Assembly: GCA_001972305.1 (NCBI GenBank)
Contig: BDDD01002139.1
Location: 124,001-188,000 of the forward strand
From: Cephalotus follicularis
Lineage: Eukaryota; Streptophyta; Magnoliopsida; Oxalidales; Cephalotaceae
Direction: 5' to 3'
Length of the DNA stretch: 64,000 nt
Position numbers and translations under genes: made by a program. The notes under the pieces are model-generated. The model had not been told where the DNA came from. It saw only the letters and a program-made list of their open reading frames with translations, and ran no database searches. How positions within the stretch are numbered: position 1 is the stretch's first letter; each line of letters begins with the position of its first letter. Shown here piece after piece: positions 1 through 11,597 of the stretch.

Positions 1-1138
1 TAGGATACCTATTTGGATAGTCAATACCTTTGTCAATAGGGTTCAAATTGTTTCGATAGTGTTTAGTCAAAGGTGACTAGTGGGTACTTTAAGACTCACG
101 TTGTATCCTTAGACTTGATAAGCTACATGCGTTGTGTGATAACTGCATGGCTTTGGTTTCTGCCTTCTCAAGCACTAGCCACGTGCTGGCAAAAGGGTTG
201 TATCTGGGTCTTGTGGAAGCTGCATTGAGATGAATGGGCAGGCTTGCAATAGAGAATCATCACACCTGTATTGATGGTGATCAGCTCTATAATATTTATG
301 ATGATTAAGACTTGAGGTCCTGGACAGGCACTTAAAGAGATTGAAACGTGGTTTCATTGGAAGTCTCTTGAGAGTCTTAATATGTTCATGGATTTATCGT
401 TATCGTGGCTTTACCTAGGGTTGACAGTAATCAAAACCCTAGGCTACGATCGGAGCTAAGCATAATGAGGGATACATGACACATAAGTCAAAGACAATGA
501 TAAAGTTCCAGGTGATCTGGCTAACTGACGATAGACGTGGTGTACACGAATCTGGGGGTGATTGGAATCACACCGGGGCCATAGGATAGCTCTAAGGCTA
601 TCAGGATGGTCGTACCAGAATGATGGGATTTCTGGGAAGCATATCGTTCATACCGAAACTCATCCAGACTTTTGGGTCTTACCTGATTGTGGAATAGGTT
701 GACATGGGCGGGACACAAGTCATTTGGTGAGAGACTAACATTTGGGAGATGTTACTTTGCTAGTGAACACTCAATTTGCTGAAATCATTTCATGTATAAC
801 CATAATGGATTCGTTCCGAGCAAAGAGTAATTTGTTATAACCGTTAGGTGCATTTATGCATCTATTGGTGGAAAGAATTTGTATACTTGTAGGCTTATTG
901 GGCATGGGAATCACCCAATATATTGCTGGTCAAAATGCTCCAAGAATGCACAATTTTGTAGCCTACAATATTTGACTATTCAAAGGTGATTATAATATCC
1001 ATTTGTGTAATGCATTTTGACTTTTCTCTTTTCGCTTTTCTCCCTTGCTTTGGCCAAATTTGTGGGATTAATTTGGCATGTGGGGGACGGCTTGGAGGCC
1101 AAGAAAAGAAGACTAAAGGTTGGCATTTGTCTTGTCTC

Positions 1139-1196
1139 AAAAGAGACACATGTGAGAAATCATTCTACTCAAAAGAGACACATGTGAGAAATCATT
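1139..1196. repeat. 32-bp direct duplication inside LTR A
   Basis: A segment containing agagacacatgtgagaaatc occurs twice, 32 bases apart. The paralogous LTR copy near 36550 has it once, so the duplication arose in this copy only. Confidence 0.8.
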
Positions 1197-1919
1197 ATAA
1201 AATGTTTTCCTTACTTAACATATAAGCAAATACTTTGCACATCCAACCAAATGAAACCAACGGGTTTTTAAACCAAAGAATAGGAAGTTATCTCTTTCTC
1301 TTTTCTTCTCCTTCTTTGCCGTGAGTGTGTGCTCCACTCTTGGTCACACCAAGAGCTTGGTGCTCTTTGAAGGAAAGAAGAACATAATAACCTTCTCTTA
1401 CCCTCCATAGTCATAATAGGTGGAGATAGTTTCACCTTGATTCTATCTTTACATGTTATGACCTCTAAAATAAGTTAAACGCTTTAGCTTCCATATATGT
1501 TCATCCTAAGGGCTTGAACAACAACTTTGGTGAAGGAGAAAAGCTTGGATCAAAGTGCAGAGGGAGCACTTGAAGGAAGGAGTGAAAGACTTTTGGTAAT
1601 GGAACTAAACTTTCTCTCTTTGTGTGTTTGTTTTTTGGGGCATGTTAGGTTCGGATTTGGATAGGGTTTTTTGTGCCCTAGCCAAGCCCTTGTGTTCCTT
1701 GATTGGAACCCTAAAAACCCTTAGGGTTTGGGTACATTAGGTTCTGGGTTTATGGCCATAAAGATAGGGTTTAGATGTGCAAATGATAACCCTAAAATTG
1801 TAATGACTAGAAAATTTTGTTAAAGTTATATGGAAATATGATTGCCATTGTTAAGGTTGGAAAATATTTTATGGGGCCCGTAATATGACCCTAACGCTCA
1901 GGGGGGTTCGGGTTATCAT

Positions 1920-4268
1920 CAAGTGAAGGTCAAGAAAGTTGATATACCCAAAACTGCCTTTCGGACAAGATATGGACACTATGAGTTTTTGGTAATGTCA
2001 TTTGGATTTACGAACGCTCCAGCAGTATTTATGAGTTTGAGGAACAAAGTATTCAGTGAATATCCTTTCTGGGACACGTGATCACAAGAGAAGGTATATC
2101 GGTAGATCCCGCCAAAACGGAGGTAATAAGAGAATGGAAGAGACCTACCTCAGTAGCCGAGATACGGAGTTTTCTAGGACTGGTAGGCTATTATCGAAGG
2201 TTCGTTGAGAATTTCTCTCGTATTGCGAACCCACTCACAAGGTTGACGCAGAAAAATGTAAAGTTCGAGTGGTCCGAACAATGCGAGAAGAGTTTCTTGG
2301 AATTGAAAGAAGGACTGATGAATGCCCCGATACTAGCATTACCAATGGAATCTGAGAGTTTTGTGGTTTATAGTGACGCATCTCGCAAAGCGCTTTTTTG
2401 CGTACTAATGCAACAAGGAAAAGCAATCGCATATGCTTCTAGGCAGCTTAAAGTGCATGAACAGAATTATCCTACGCATGATTTGGAACTGGCTGCAGTT
2501 ATCTTCGCACTAAAAATTTGGAGGCACTATCTATATGGACTGAAGTGCGAGATTTTCACCGATCATAAAAGCCTGAAATATATTTTCACCCAAAAGGAGT
2601 TAAACATGACGCAAAGAAGATGGTTAGAACTGATCAAGGATTACGATTGTACTATTCAGTACCATCCAGGAAAGGCAAATGTCGTGGCAGATGCCTTGAG
2701 TCGAAAGAGCATGGGGAACTTGGCAATGATGATCACCTCACAGAATGAATTGATAAGAGATTTCCAAAGGATGAATTTGGAAGTGAAAGGACCAGGAGAA
2801 GGAGCTTCCTTATCTCAAGTCATAGCTCAACCTTCTTTAGTGGAAAGAATAAAACAATGTCAGCTTGAGGACTTAGAACTTAAGGAGATAGTGGACCAAG
2901 TGCGGAATGGAAAAGTATCACGTTTTAACGTAGGAGCCGATGGCGTATTGAGATTCAATACAAGATTATGCGTTCCAGCTAAGGCAGAATTGAAAAAGGA
3001 ACTAATGATGGACGCACATAGTTCAAATTTCTCAGTCCACCCTGGAAGTACAAAGCTGTATAGGGATCTGTGAGATCTATATTGGTGGAATAATATGAAA
3101 AGAGAAATTGCGGACTTTGTGTCAAGATGTCTTATATGTCAACAAGTGAAAGCTGAGCATCAAGTGCCAAAAGGCACTCTACAGTCACTTCCCATACCTG
3201 AATGGAAGTGGGAGCATATCAGCATGGACTTTATAACCGGACTTCCAAGGTCAGCAAAAGGGAATAATGCAATATGCGTAGTTGTGGATCGTTTAACAAA
3301 GTCAGCTCATTTTCTACCGATCAAAGATAGTCATTCATTGAGTCAATTGGCAAGGATATATGAACAAGAGATCATCAGATTACATGGTGTACCAGTATCG
3401 ATCGTTTCTGATTGAGACCCCCGCTTCACATCACGCTTTTGGAAGAGTCTACAGAATGCTTTGGGTACAAGATTAAACTTTAGTACGGCGTACCACCCGC
3501 AGACAGATGGGCAATCGGAATGAACCATTCAAACATTGGAAGACATGCTACATGCTTGTATTATAGATTTTGAAGGAAACTGGGAACAGCACGTCACTCT
3601 GATAGAGTTTGCTTACAACAATAGCTTCCAAGCTAGCATACAGATGGCACCTTTCGAAGCACTTTACGGGCGAAGGTGTCGAATGCCTATTCGTTGGGAA
3701 GAGGTAGGAGAACAGAAGTTATTGGGACCAGAAATGGTACAAATAACTACCGAGAAAGTGAAACTGATTCGGAAACGCCTCTTAACAGCCCAAAGTAGAC
3801 AGAAGAGCTATGCAAATAAAAGACGAAGAGAGCTACATTTTGAAGTGGGAGATCATGTTTTTGTCAAGGTATCACCATGGAAAGGAGTGATGCGGTTTGG
3901 AAAGATGGGAAAGGTTAGTCCTCGATGCATTGCTCCATATGAGATTTTGGAAAGGATAGGAGAAGTTGCGTATAGGCTTGATTTGGCACCAAGTCTATCT
4001 CACGTTCACAATGTGTTCCATGTATCGCTACTCCAAAAGTATATGGCCAACCCATCTCATGTTCTAAGAGCAGAACCAATTCAAGTACATGAAGACTTGT
4101 CATATGATGAACAACCAATTTCTGGATCATAAAGAGCAAATTCTAAGGACCAAGACAATTCCCTTAGTAAAAGTGTCACGGAGAAATCATGGAGTTGAAG
4201 AAGCTACTTGGGAATTGGAAGAAACAATGAGAAAGGAATACCCTCACCTTTTTGAGTCTGAGGTGTAA
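1920..4268 (+). pseudogene. Tekay pol remnant (RT-RNase H-integrase-chromodomain)
   Basis: Conceptual translation shows, in order, the end of reverse transcriptase ([13 protein letters not shown], then [15 protein letters not shown]), RNase H ([19 protein letters not shown]), and the integrase zinc region ([10 protein letters not shown], then [12 protein letters not shown]). These are followed by the integrase core ([33 protein letters not shown]), the GPY-type domain (PYEILERIGEVAYRL) and a chromodomain-like tail ending near PHLFES. The order and tail are typical of Tekay chromoviruses. In life pol copies the RNA into DNA and inserts it into chromatin. The region is broken in several places and no longer forms one frame. 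Confidence 0.88.
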
Positions 4269-4616
4269 AAAATTTTGAGGAAAAAATTTTTGTAAGGAGG
4301 GTAGATTGTAATGACTGGAAAATTTTGTTAAAGTTATATGGAAATATGATTACCATTGTTAAGGTTGGAAAATATTTTATGGGGCTCGTAATATGACCCT
4401 AACGCTCAGGGGGTTCAGGGGTTCCGCTCCCCGGTGAGAGGATGGGGGGTCCTGCTACTCGGACAGCGGGCAGGGGCTCGGGGGCAGTGCCCCGGAAGAA
4501 AATTGAAATTAGCTATTTGTTTTGGACTGGCAAATTGTTGAAGTCATTGTTATATGGTTGTTCTAGGACTTGTAATGTGTGTAAGAAAATGTTTTGCGCA
4601 TGTTTTGCGACATTGA

Positions 4617-4810
4617 AAGTATCGACTACCAAGAATAAGCGTCAACAGTTTATAGCGTCGACAATTTGCCTTGATTATGCGGTGAAATTCCTTAAGTGTC
4701 GACTAATTTCAAGACAACCGTTTTTAGCCTAAAAGTGTCGATGCTTTTAAGCGTTTTTGTCGACAGTTAAAGCCCTTTTTCTTTGTTAATACGTTTAATC
4801 GACAACGCTT
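4617..4810. repeat. Cluster of TCGAC motifs in LTR U3
   Basis: About seven short, imperfect copies of gtgTCGAC or gcgTCGAC are spaced 15-45 bases apart, for example gcgtcgacaa, gtgtcgacta, ttgtcgacag and aatcgacaac. The spacers are unrelated to one another. The cluster ends about 215 bases upstream of the TATA box. Confidence 0.65.
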
Positions 4811-5023
4811 CGTGGTCTAAGTGGTAGCGCTTTAGGGCTAAAGAGGCGACTCTTAGCGCTTAACCTCCGACTCTTAAGGAATATTCCTCGAAAATGCTAG
4901 CTGTTATGCCGTTTAGCACGTTAATAATTTTAAGAAAGGACGTGTGTAGCCAAAGGATTGAAGGAATGAAGATATTGACTTTTTTAAGCAGAAGACGACA
5001 AATCTAAGACGGCTTTCACTTCC

Positions 5024-5031
5024 TATAAATA
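5024..5031 (+). promoter_or_regulatory. Probable TATA box of Tekay element 1 LTR
   Basis: The sequence tataaata lies in the context ttcctataaatacagc, a good match to plant LTR promoters, and sits about 720 bases into the 3' LTR. A purine-rich leader (GA repeats) follows it. Confidence 0.6.
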
Positions 5032-6083
5032 CAGCTGAGTAGAACGTCTTAATGTAGTAGTAAATTCAGCTGAAGTTACTGAGAGAAAGAGAGTCTGAGA
5101 ATTTGAGAGAGAAAGAGGAGAGAAAGAGAGAAAGAAGTAGAGAAAGAGAGAAAAGAGAGGGAAAGTTCTACTGAAATTACTTCAGTGTAGAAAAGAAGAG
5201 AAGGAGATTAAAGCAATGTAAGGAATTATAATCACCTTTCCAAAGTATTTTATGGTGATAAGAAAAAATGATATTTTTATACCAAAGTATTTTAACGAAA
5301 ATTCTTTCTAAAGTATTTTATTAGGGAATTTTATTCACTTTTCCAAAGTATTTATTCCATATTTTATGCTAAAGTAATTTACGCTATTTCTAAAAATTAT
5401 GCAACAAATTCTTATGTTTTACATATTTCGAATTTCTGCCAAATTCTTGATAAAATTTTATGTTTAAAATTATTGCTTATGTTATGCTATTATTTTAAAG
5501 TATTTTCTGGGAAATTTTGCTTTTTATGTATTACGAAATTTTGCCAATTTCTTTACGAAATTTTGTTTTCTTAAAATGTTTTAAATTCAATTTTACAAAT
5601 GTTTTACAATACTGTTTTACAAAATTGTTTTATTAATGCTTTGAGCTGATCACTCAGAGTATTAAGAAATGTTTTATGAAATGTTTTTACAAAATGAGAA
5701 AATGCAACGAACTGAGATGAACAATTACTGGATTGCGATCCAGGGAGGATTAATCTAGTAAATATTAATGTTATGAGCGGAGAGTGCTCACGGACTTGCA
5801 TGTGATGTAAGTTGGTAATCGGGGGCGTAACAAAAATTGGGGAACCCGAAGCTAGGGTTAATGAATCCCTAGCATAACCCAAACTCTAATCTTGATTGGA
5901 ATGTGATAATGGTTCAATTGATAGTTACATTAGTGATCCTTGGCATGTTTGAAGTAATCTTGGACCTAGGGTTTAAGGAAGTCTCAATGTGTGGAGACTT
6001 TGAGAAACCAAAAATTTTAAAATGCAACCCTAAACCCTTACATGCAAAAATTGCATCAATGCCTTTAGAGCTTTTCCAATAAG

Positions 6084-6095
6084 TGGTATCAGAGC
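6084..6095 (+). other. Primer-binding site (tRNA-iMet type)
   Basis: The sequence tggtatcagagc is complementary to the 3' end of plant initiator methionine tRNA. It lies five bases after the cca that ends LTR A. It marks the start of the internal region of a retrotransposon, probably the decayed copia element further right. Confidence 0.8.
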
Positions 6096-6190
6096 CTCTA
6101 ATTAGCTTCAATTGGACCTTAATTTAATTTCTAATGGCTTGTCTTGGTGCCCCAAACCTTGGCCGAAATATTGTTCCCTAAACCCTAGAG

Positions 6191-7117
6191 TGAATTGGCA
6201 AAATTATGTGAATTGGATTGTCACATTTTTAGGTCATTTTTGCCAATGGGTTGAACTAGTGTAATTGACTGATTAATTGGATAGTTTGATTATTCAAAGA
6301 TTAATACATTGGATGTTGATGATGTATGGGGCATTCTAACATTCGTATGTATGATTTATGATCTCAAACGGTCCTTAAAAAGTCATTAAACGGATATTTA
6401 AAAGTGTCGTAAAATTCTGTTTGAAAACTGGTTTTGTACTTAAGTTTCTGTACAGATTTTCTGCACTATTTAGGGCAGATTTTCTGGCAGTTAACTAATA
6501 TAAAAAGTTAGACTGGTTAGTGACAGTTTGAATGCATGAGGTGTATGCACAGTTTCTGGCAGTTTCTGCGAAGTTACTGACACTTTCTGCACACTTACTG
6601 ACAATTTCCAGCACAATTAATGTTAGTTACCTTCAAGTTTCCAACGAGTTTTTCTTTCCAGTTTTTGTGCATTCTTCGCATAGTTACTAGTGGGAACATT
6701 GTACGGATTGGACACGTACATACCAGGGTGTTCGGATAGAGATTTAATACACTAATACACAAAACTCTTTCTTATTATGCAATTTTATTCAAAGAGGAAT
6801 ATTAATATTAGTTGCGTCTAATATTTAATTGCATAGTTTTCACTCAAATAAATCCACGTGAAGGATTAATCGATATATGTAGTATGGAACTACATATAGG
6901 GTGACTAGATTTTAATTTATCTTGTGGGAGTGGTTTCTTGTTTTGGCTGGTAAATAAATCCGTAAGTCATTAAATATTAAATTGTAATGTGTTTATTCAT
7001 TAAATATATTGTGCATATATTTTTTGGATTTCTTACGCATGCTGATAGACTTGGGACTCGAGCTAGCTTTTTGGTTTCTTACGTGCATGTTATTTAATTA
7101 TCTTTATTACTCTGGAG
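6191..7117. repeat. 927-bp tandem duplication, first unit
   Basis: This unit begins tgaattggcaaaattatg and repeats from 7118 with moderate divergence. It is non-coding and AT-rich. It lies just after the primer-binding site, so it is probably a duplicated leader of the copia element rather than a separate element. Phrases such as cagtttctgc recur within it. Confidence 0.8.
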
Positions 7118-8424
7118 TGAATTGGAAAAATTATGTGAATTGGATTGTCACATTTTTAGGTCAATTTTGCCAATGGATTGAACTTGTGTAATTGACTGAT
7201 TCATTGGATAGTTTGATGATCCAAAGATTAATACATTGGGTGTTGATGATGCATGGGGCATTCTAACATCCGTATGTATGATTTAGGATCTCGAACGGAC
7301 CTTAAAAAGTCATTAAACGGATGTTTAAAAGTGTTGTAAAATTCTATTTGAAAACTGGTTTTGTACTTAAGTTTCTGTTCAGATTTTCTGCACTATTTAG
7401 GGCCGATTTTCTGGCAGTTAACTAGTACAAAAAGTTGGACTGGTTAGTGACAGTTTGAATTCATGAGGTGTATTCACAGTTTCTTGCAGTTTCTACGAAG
7501 TTACATGTAACACCCCGTGTTATATTTTGAAATATAATCATGCATTTTATGTGTCGCATGCCATTCATAATAATTTGTGAGACTTGGTGATTTACTTAAA
7601 GCAAGCATTAATTTATTTTGAAAATAAGCCATCCAATTTTATTATGGATTAATTACCAAATTGGATTATGTGAATAAAAAAATGGATAGCTAAACCAATT
7701 TATTAGACTTAATTATGGGCTAATTTTAAGATGAGATGGTGTTAAAAAAAATTGTTAAAGACCCAAACCTAAATTTTTCTAGTCTAGCGGAATCATGCTT
7801 TTATTTAAGGTCCAAATTTATTTTCTTCATGCAAGTCAGCCCAATCTCTACAACATTTACTACTCTTGGCCGTACTTCCTTCTTTGGAAGCTTAGACATT
7901 ACTAGAATTTTCTATAACCTTCATAACGTGCACTTATACGGGTAAGCTTCAAAAAATTTCTCTGGACTCTCCTTTTCTGGACGAAAAAAAAAAGTAATCT
8001 TCTTCCCTGCAAAATTCTCCATTCTCTTCCATCATCCTTCAAGAAGTGTCTCAAGGAAACAAGCTAGCAATGAATTCTCTTTCTTTACTCTACTACATCC
8101 TAGTAAGTTTCATTACTTTTTTGCTTTTCATCTCTCAAATTTCGTGTCTCTTGGAATAATGACTGAAGTAACCAATTTTTTTGTTAGATGATTTTTGGTT
8201 TAGAATGGGAGCAAATTTCTATAGAATAATCTCCAATCTTCTTCCTTAATTTTTGGGGTTCCTAGAGAAGAATGAGAATTGATATTTAGTAATGATTTTA
8301 AGGATGAATTAGGTGTTAATGTGTTGAAATTTGCATGAATTAGTTACTAATTTTATTCCTCAAAATTTTGGGATTTTAAGTGAGTCAAAGAAAAGATGAT
8401 TTCCTTATAAGGTAGGAAGGTAAG

Positions 8425-9327
8425 TGATGGCGGGAAAATCTGTTTATAATAAGAAGGACACGTGTCCACTGCAAACAGGACCAGCTGTCCATGGGGAATT
8501 AGAAGTTTGTCAACAGGTCGTGCCGAGGAGAACGCACATGGCAAGAACGTCCTTCTCGGAACTAGAGCCGAGGATCGTCATTTTTTGAAGAGAACATACT
8601 GAGATATGAAGTCCGAGGACCCTCCTCGGACTTCGGGTCAGAAGACCTCATCCAGGGTGTTGGGGCCGAGGACTTCCTCGGCCCAAAATATCTATCAGAC
8701 ATGAAACAGGAGACACGCCCTCCATTACACAGAAACTGTCAACCCCCTCCTCAGACATATCAAAACTGCTTTCGTCCTCGGACCAATGAGGACCATGACC
8801 TCGGCAGCAGAGTCATAATGAGTTTCCTCTACAGTCTTGCAAACGGACGACCTCAGCCTTATCTACGGGATAAGGAGATTAACTTCACAAGATTTCTTGG
8901 GATTTGTACTTATCCAAATGAAGAGATAGTGTCATAACCAACTACAAACTAAGGAAAACAGCGACATTATTGGCGGATATCCAGGGGAATGACTGAGATC
9001 TTCGGCATTTCCCTAGGGGACAGCTACTACCTCCTAATTTCACGCTCAAACAGTTACAAAACTCCACTATAAATACAAGTTCAACAGACTGAACAAAGGT
9101 CAGCCATTTTTGCATTACAAAGCACCTTGTTTCATCTGCACTTTGTCTAACTTGAGCGTCGGAGTGTCCCCGGGAGAACAACCTCCTGGGCTTTCCACCA
9201 TTTTTGTTACTTTGTGCAGGTGTCCGAGATTAAAATCTTCCTCCAGGCATCAGTGACAAGTGTTTCTCTTAACAAATAAAAGTCCTCCACGTAGGATACT
9301 GTTGAGAGAAGGATTTCTGTATCAACA
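8425..9327 (+). mobile_element. 5' LTR of the Tat element
   Basis: This 903-bp LTR is matched by 15996-16896. It has many GAGGAC and CCTCGG phrases (cgaggac, cctcgga) and a TATA box tataaata at 9068-9075. It is GC-richer than the LTR it interrupts. Confidence 0.92.
9068..9075 (+). promoter_or_regulatory. TATA box in Tat 5' LTR
   Basis: The sequence tataaata lies in ccactataaatacaag and is conserved at 16637-16644 in the 3' LTR. Transcription would be expected to start about 30 bases downstream. Confidence 0.65.
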
Positions 9328-9346
9328 GTTGGCGCCGTCTGTGGGA
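9328..9346 (+). other. Primer-binding site of the Tat element
   Basis: The sequence gttggcgccgtctgtggg follows the LTR end directly. TGGCGCCGTCTGTGG is the usual primer-binding phrase in plant Tat elements. Confidence 0.8.
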
Positions 9347-9372
9347 AACGCAGCAAAAAGTCATCAACAATC

Positions 9373-11340
9373 ATGCCTCCGAGGAAGAACAATCTGGTTG
9401 GAGCCACTGGTAGCCAACAACAGGAGGTCACGGCTCCTCCCCCAGAAGTCGCCCAGGTGGCGGCCCAAGAACGAGCTCCCGTTACAGGGGAGCAACTCAA
9501 CCATTTCCTCCAGGGATTGGAGCGTGTCACGGATCTGTTGGTCACAACTTTGGCCAACGAACAACAACAGGTCGGACCCGCTCACCATGTGATCCGAGGA
9601 GTATCTGGTCCCCAAAGACCAGGGGTGGAGGAACGGCACCCACGAGGTGCCAGGCGAAACCCGTCGAGTGGAGATGAACTTCCCCTTAGGCGGTCAGGGG
9701 ACAACAATCCCCTAGGAAGGAGGCCTGTGATCAATGCATCTCAAAGAGCTGAGTCCTCGACCGCTAGGGATCACCCCAACGGTCTCAGGAGAGCGCATCC
9801 TCAGCACCAGGCCATGGATGTGGATCCTCGGTAGGAGGCCAGGGGGGCAGAGGAGGCACAAGTGTGCTCCAATGCCCCACACAGAGCAGGCACAGCCCGA
9901 GGAAGCAAGGTTAACCCCCCAGCCTCAGCGGCTGGAGGGTCACGCGTTTCTAGCAGGGCTAGGAACATCGAAGAAGTGGAGCAAGCAGTAGGCAGAAGGC
10001 TTGCAGATTTGGAAAGGAGGTTCCGAGGAGTGGAACAGCACAGGGGGCACCTATCCGAGGTGCAAAATATTAATGCACACCCCTTCACAGCCGAGATCAT
10101 GGCAGAGCAAGTCCCTAGTGGGTTCCAAAACCCAAGCCTTGATAAGTACGATGGGTCCACGGACCCCATCCAACATGTACGCTCATATATCCAGGCTATG
10201 TGGATGTATCAAGCCTCGGACGCCATGCTCTGGCAAGGATTCCCGATGACTTTGATTGGAGCTACCCAGTCATGGTACTTTACCTTGGCGAGGAATTCAG
10301 TGAAGAGCTTCGATCAGTTTACGAAACTGTTCGTGATGAAGTTCCTCAACAGTACCACGTAGAGGAAGAACTCCACCCACCTCATCAATGTGGTGCAGGG
10401 AAAGGATGAATCACTAAGGGATTACCTCACCAGGTTCAACAATCACCAGGTTCAACAAGGAGTCACTCACAGTGAAAGACCTGGAGCCCTCCTTTGCTCT
10501 GGCATCCCTCAATAATGGGCTGAGAAGTAATTCATCATTCACCTTTTCTTTGATGAAGAAACCGGCAAAGGACATGGCAGAATTGCTGAAAAAGGGCGGA
10601 GAAGTATGTTAATGCCGAGGAAGAGATGGCGGCTAGGAAACAAAAGACACCCTGGTCTGGCCATCAGGAGGAGAGAAGGGAGCATTCACGAAATGCTCCC
10701 GAGAGAAGAGAGAAGAGGAAGGAGAGGTCAGATTTGTCCAAGGAAGACCTCAGACATAAGCTCTCCAGACGAGAGGGCACATCCAGGGGTGGGGCACCCA
10801 TACCATATTACAACGCTTTTGCCCCCCTCCTAGACACGCGTACAAAAATACTTGCTGTGGAGCAAGATAAAGTGCCCTTCCAATGGCCAGAGAAGCTGAG
10901 GACCCCGGCAGAGAACAGAAATGTGGAGAAGTACTGCCGGTATCATCGTGACCATGGGCACGATACAGAGGAGTGCAGGCAACTAAAAAATCAGATTGAG
11001 GATCTTATCAGGAAGGGACACCTGCGTAAGTATGTGAACAGAGATGCTTCTCAAGGAAGAAGAGAGCAGAGAAGAGAAGAGGCTCCTCGGCAGCTAGAGG
11101 AGCAACAACAGCAGCAACCCAGAGGTCTTATCCACACCATCTCTGGAGGGGTCGCATCAGGGGGCGACCACTCAAATGCAAGAAAGGCCTATGGGAGACA
11201 GTCCCTTGCTGTACAACAAGTCCCTCACAGCAAAAGGCTCAGAACTGGTGGAGATGAGGAGGTGATAACCTTCTCGGAGGTGGACTATGAGGGAGTACAT
11301 CTTCCTCACGATGATCCAGTGGTGGTGACTCTTCTGGTAG
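9373..11340 (+). pseudogene. Tat gag region
   Basis: The region begins MPPRKNN at 9373, just after the leader. A central part reads SLDKYDGSTDPIQHVRSY and then ATQSWYFTLARNSVKSFDQF, the core of the plant retrotransposon gag family (capsid). Further on is a lysine/arginine/glutamate-rich stretch and a zinc-knuckle-like part, KYCRYHRDHGHDTEECRQ, which binds the genomic RNA. It is followed by a run of glutamines. In life this protein forms the particle that packages the element's RNA. The region is broken and not read as one frame. Confidence 0.85.
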
Positions 11341-11597
11341 AACTCTTTACCATGAAGAGGATCCTCATAGATAGTGGCAGCTCAGCCGACATTCTGTACA
11401 AACATGCCTTTGATCAGTTGAGGATACCGGCCGACCAGCTGAAGCTTGTCAAAACTCCACTGGTTGGCTTCACAGGTGAGATGATCCATCCTCTGGGATC
11501 TATCAACCTGTCCGTGGTCGCAGGCACGGCCCCACGACAAACTCAAGTAGAGATGACGTTCCTGGTAGTGGATACCCCAAGCCCATACAATGTATAG
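11341..11597 (+). pseudogene. Tat protease region
   Basis: The residues KRILIDSGSSADILY hold the aspartic protease D-S-G active-site motif. They are followed by GFTGEMIHPLGSINL and FLVVDTPSPYN, typical of the plant Ty3 protease fold. It lies directly before the long pol frame, which begins with the end of the protease (GRPGLNLLEAIVSTRHL). Confidence 0.8.

Larger units (their letters stand above)
1799..5832 (+). mobile_element. Ty3 Tekay/Del element 1, broken
   Basis: The element starts TGTAATGACT and ends GTAACA, flanked by a 5-bp target duplication aaaat at 1794-1798 and 5833-5837. The paralogous LTR A copy near 37178 shows the uninterrupted target (taaaattgggg), which confirms the insertion. 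Present are a short 5' LTR remnant, pol from reverse transcriptase to chromodomain, a polypurine tract (ggagggtagat, 4296-4306) and a full 3' LTR. The gag and protease parts are not seen. It is broken, with several lesions. Confidence 0.9.
4307..5832 (+). mobile_element. 3' LTR of Tekay element 1
   Basis: The first 110 or so bases repeat the start of the element at 1799 with a handful of differences. The LTR is 1,526 bp and ends gggggcgtaaca. It holds a TCGA-motif cluster (4617-4810), a TATA box (5024-5031), a GA-rich tract (about 5083-5165) and a loose series of aaagtatttta phrases between 5235 and 5520. Confidence 0.88.
1..6078 (+). mobile_element. LTR of family A, left copy, interrupted by a Tekay element
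   Basis: Apart from the 4-kb insertion at 1799-5832, this stretch aligns with 35388-37419, starting with the same phrase at base 2 and at 35389; divergence is several percent by eye. It ends in cca at 6078 and is followed five bases later by a match to the initiator-methionine tRNA 3' end, which is where an LTR should stop. The left end lies outside the window. No coding region is seen. It is probably the 5' LTR of the decayed copia element whose gag and pol pieces lie at 24967-27505, but that link is inference. Confidence 0.6.

Noticed and set aside
1715-1735. Telomere-like ccctaaa / ttagggttt phrases (also near 37090)
   Set aside because: Only single, non-tandem units occur; they are part of LTR A and not an interstitial telomere array.
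6084-6095. tRNA-like sequence tggtatcagagc (also at 18869 and 56402)
   Set aside because: These are 12-13-base primer-binding sites next to LTR ends; no cloverleaf surrounds them.
9207-9557. Minus-strand open stretches over the Tat leader and gag
   Set aside because: They are antisense shadows of the gag region and LTR with no recognisable protein.
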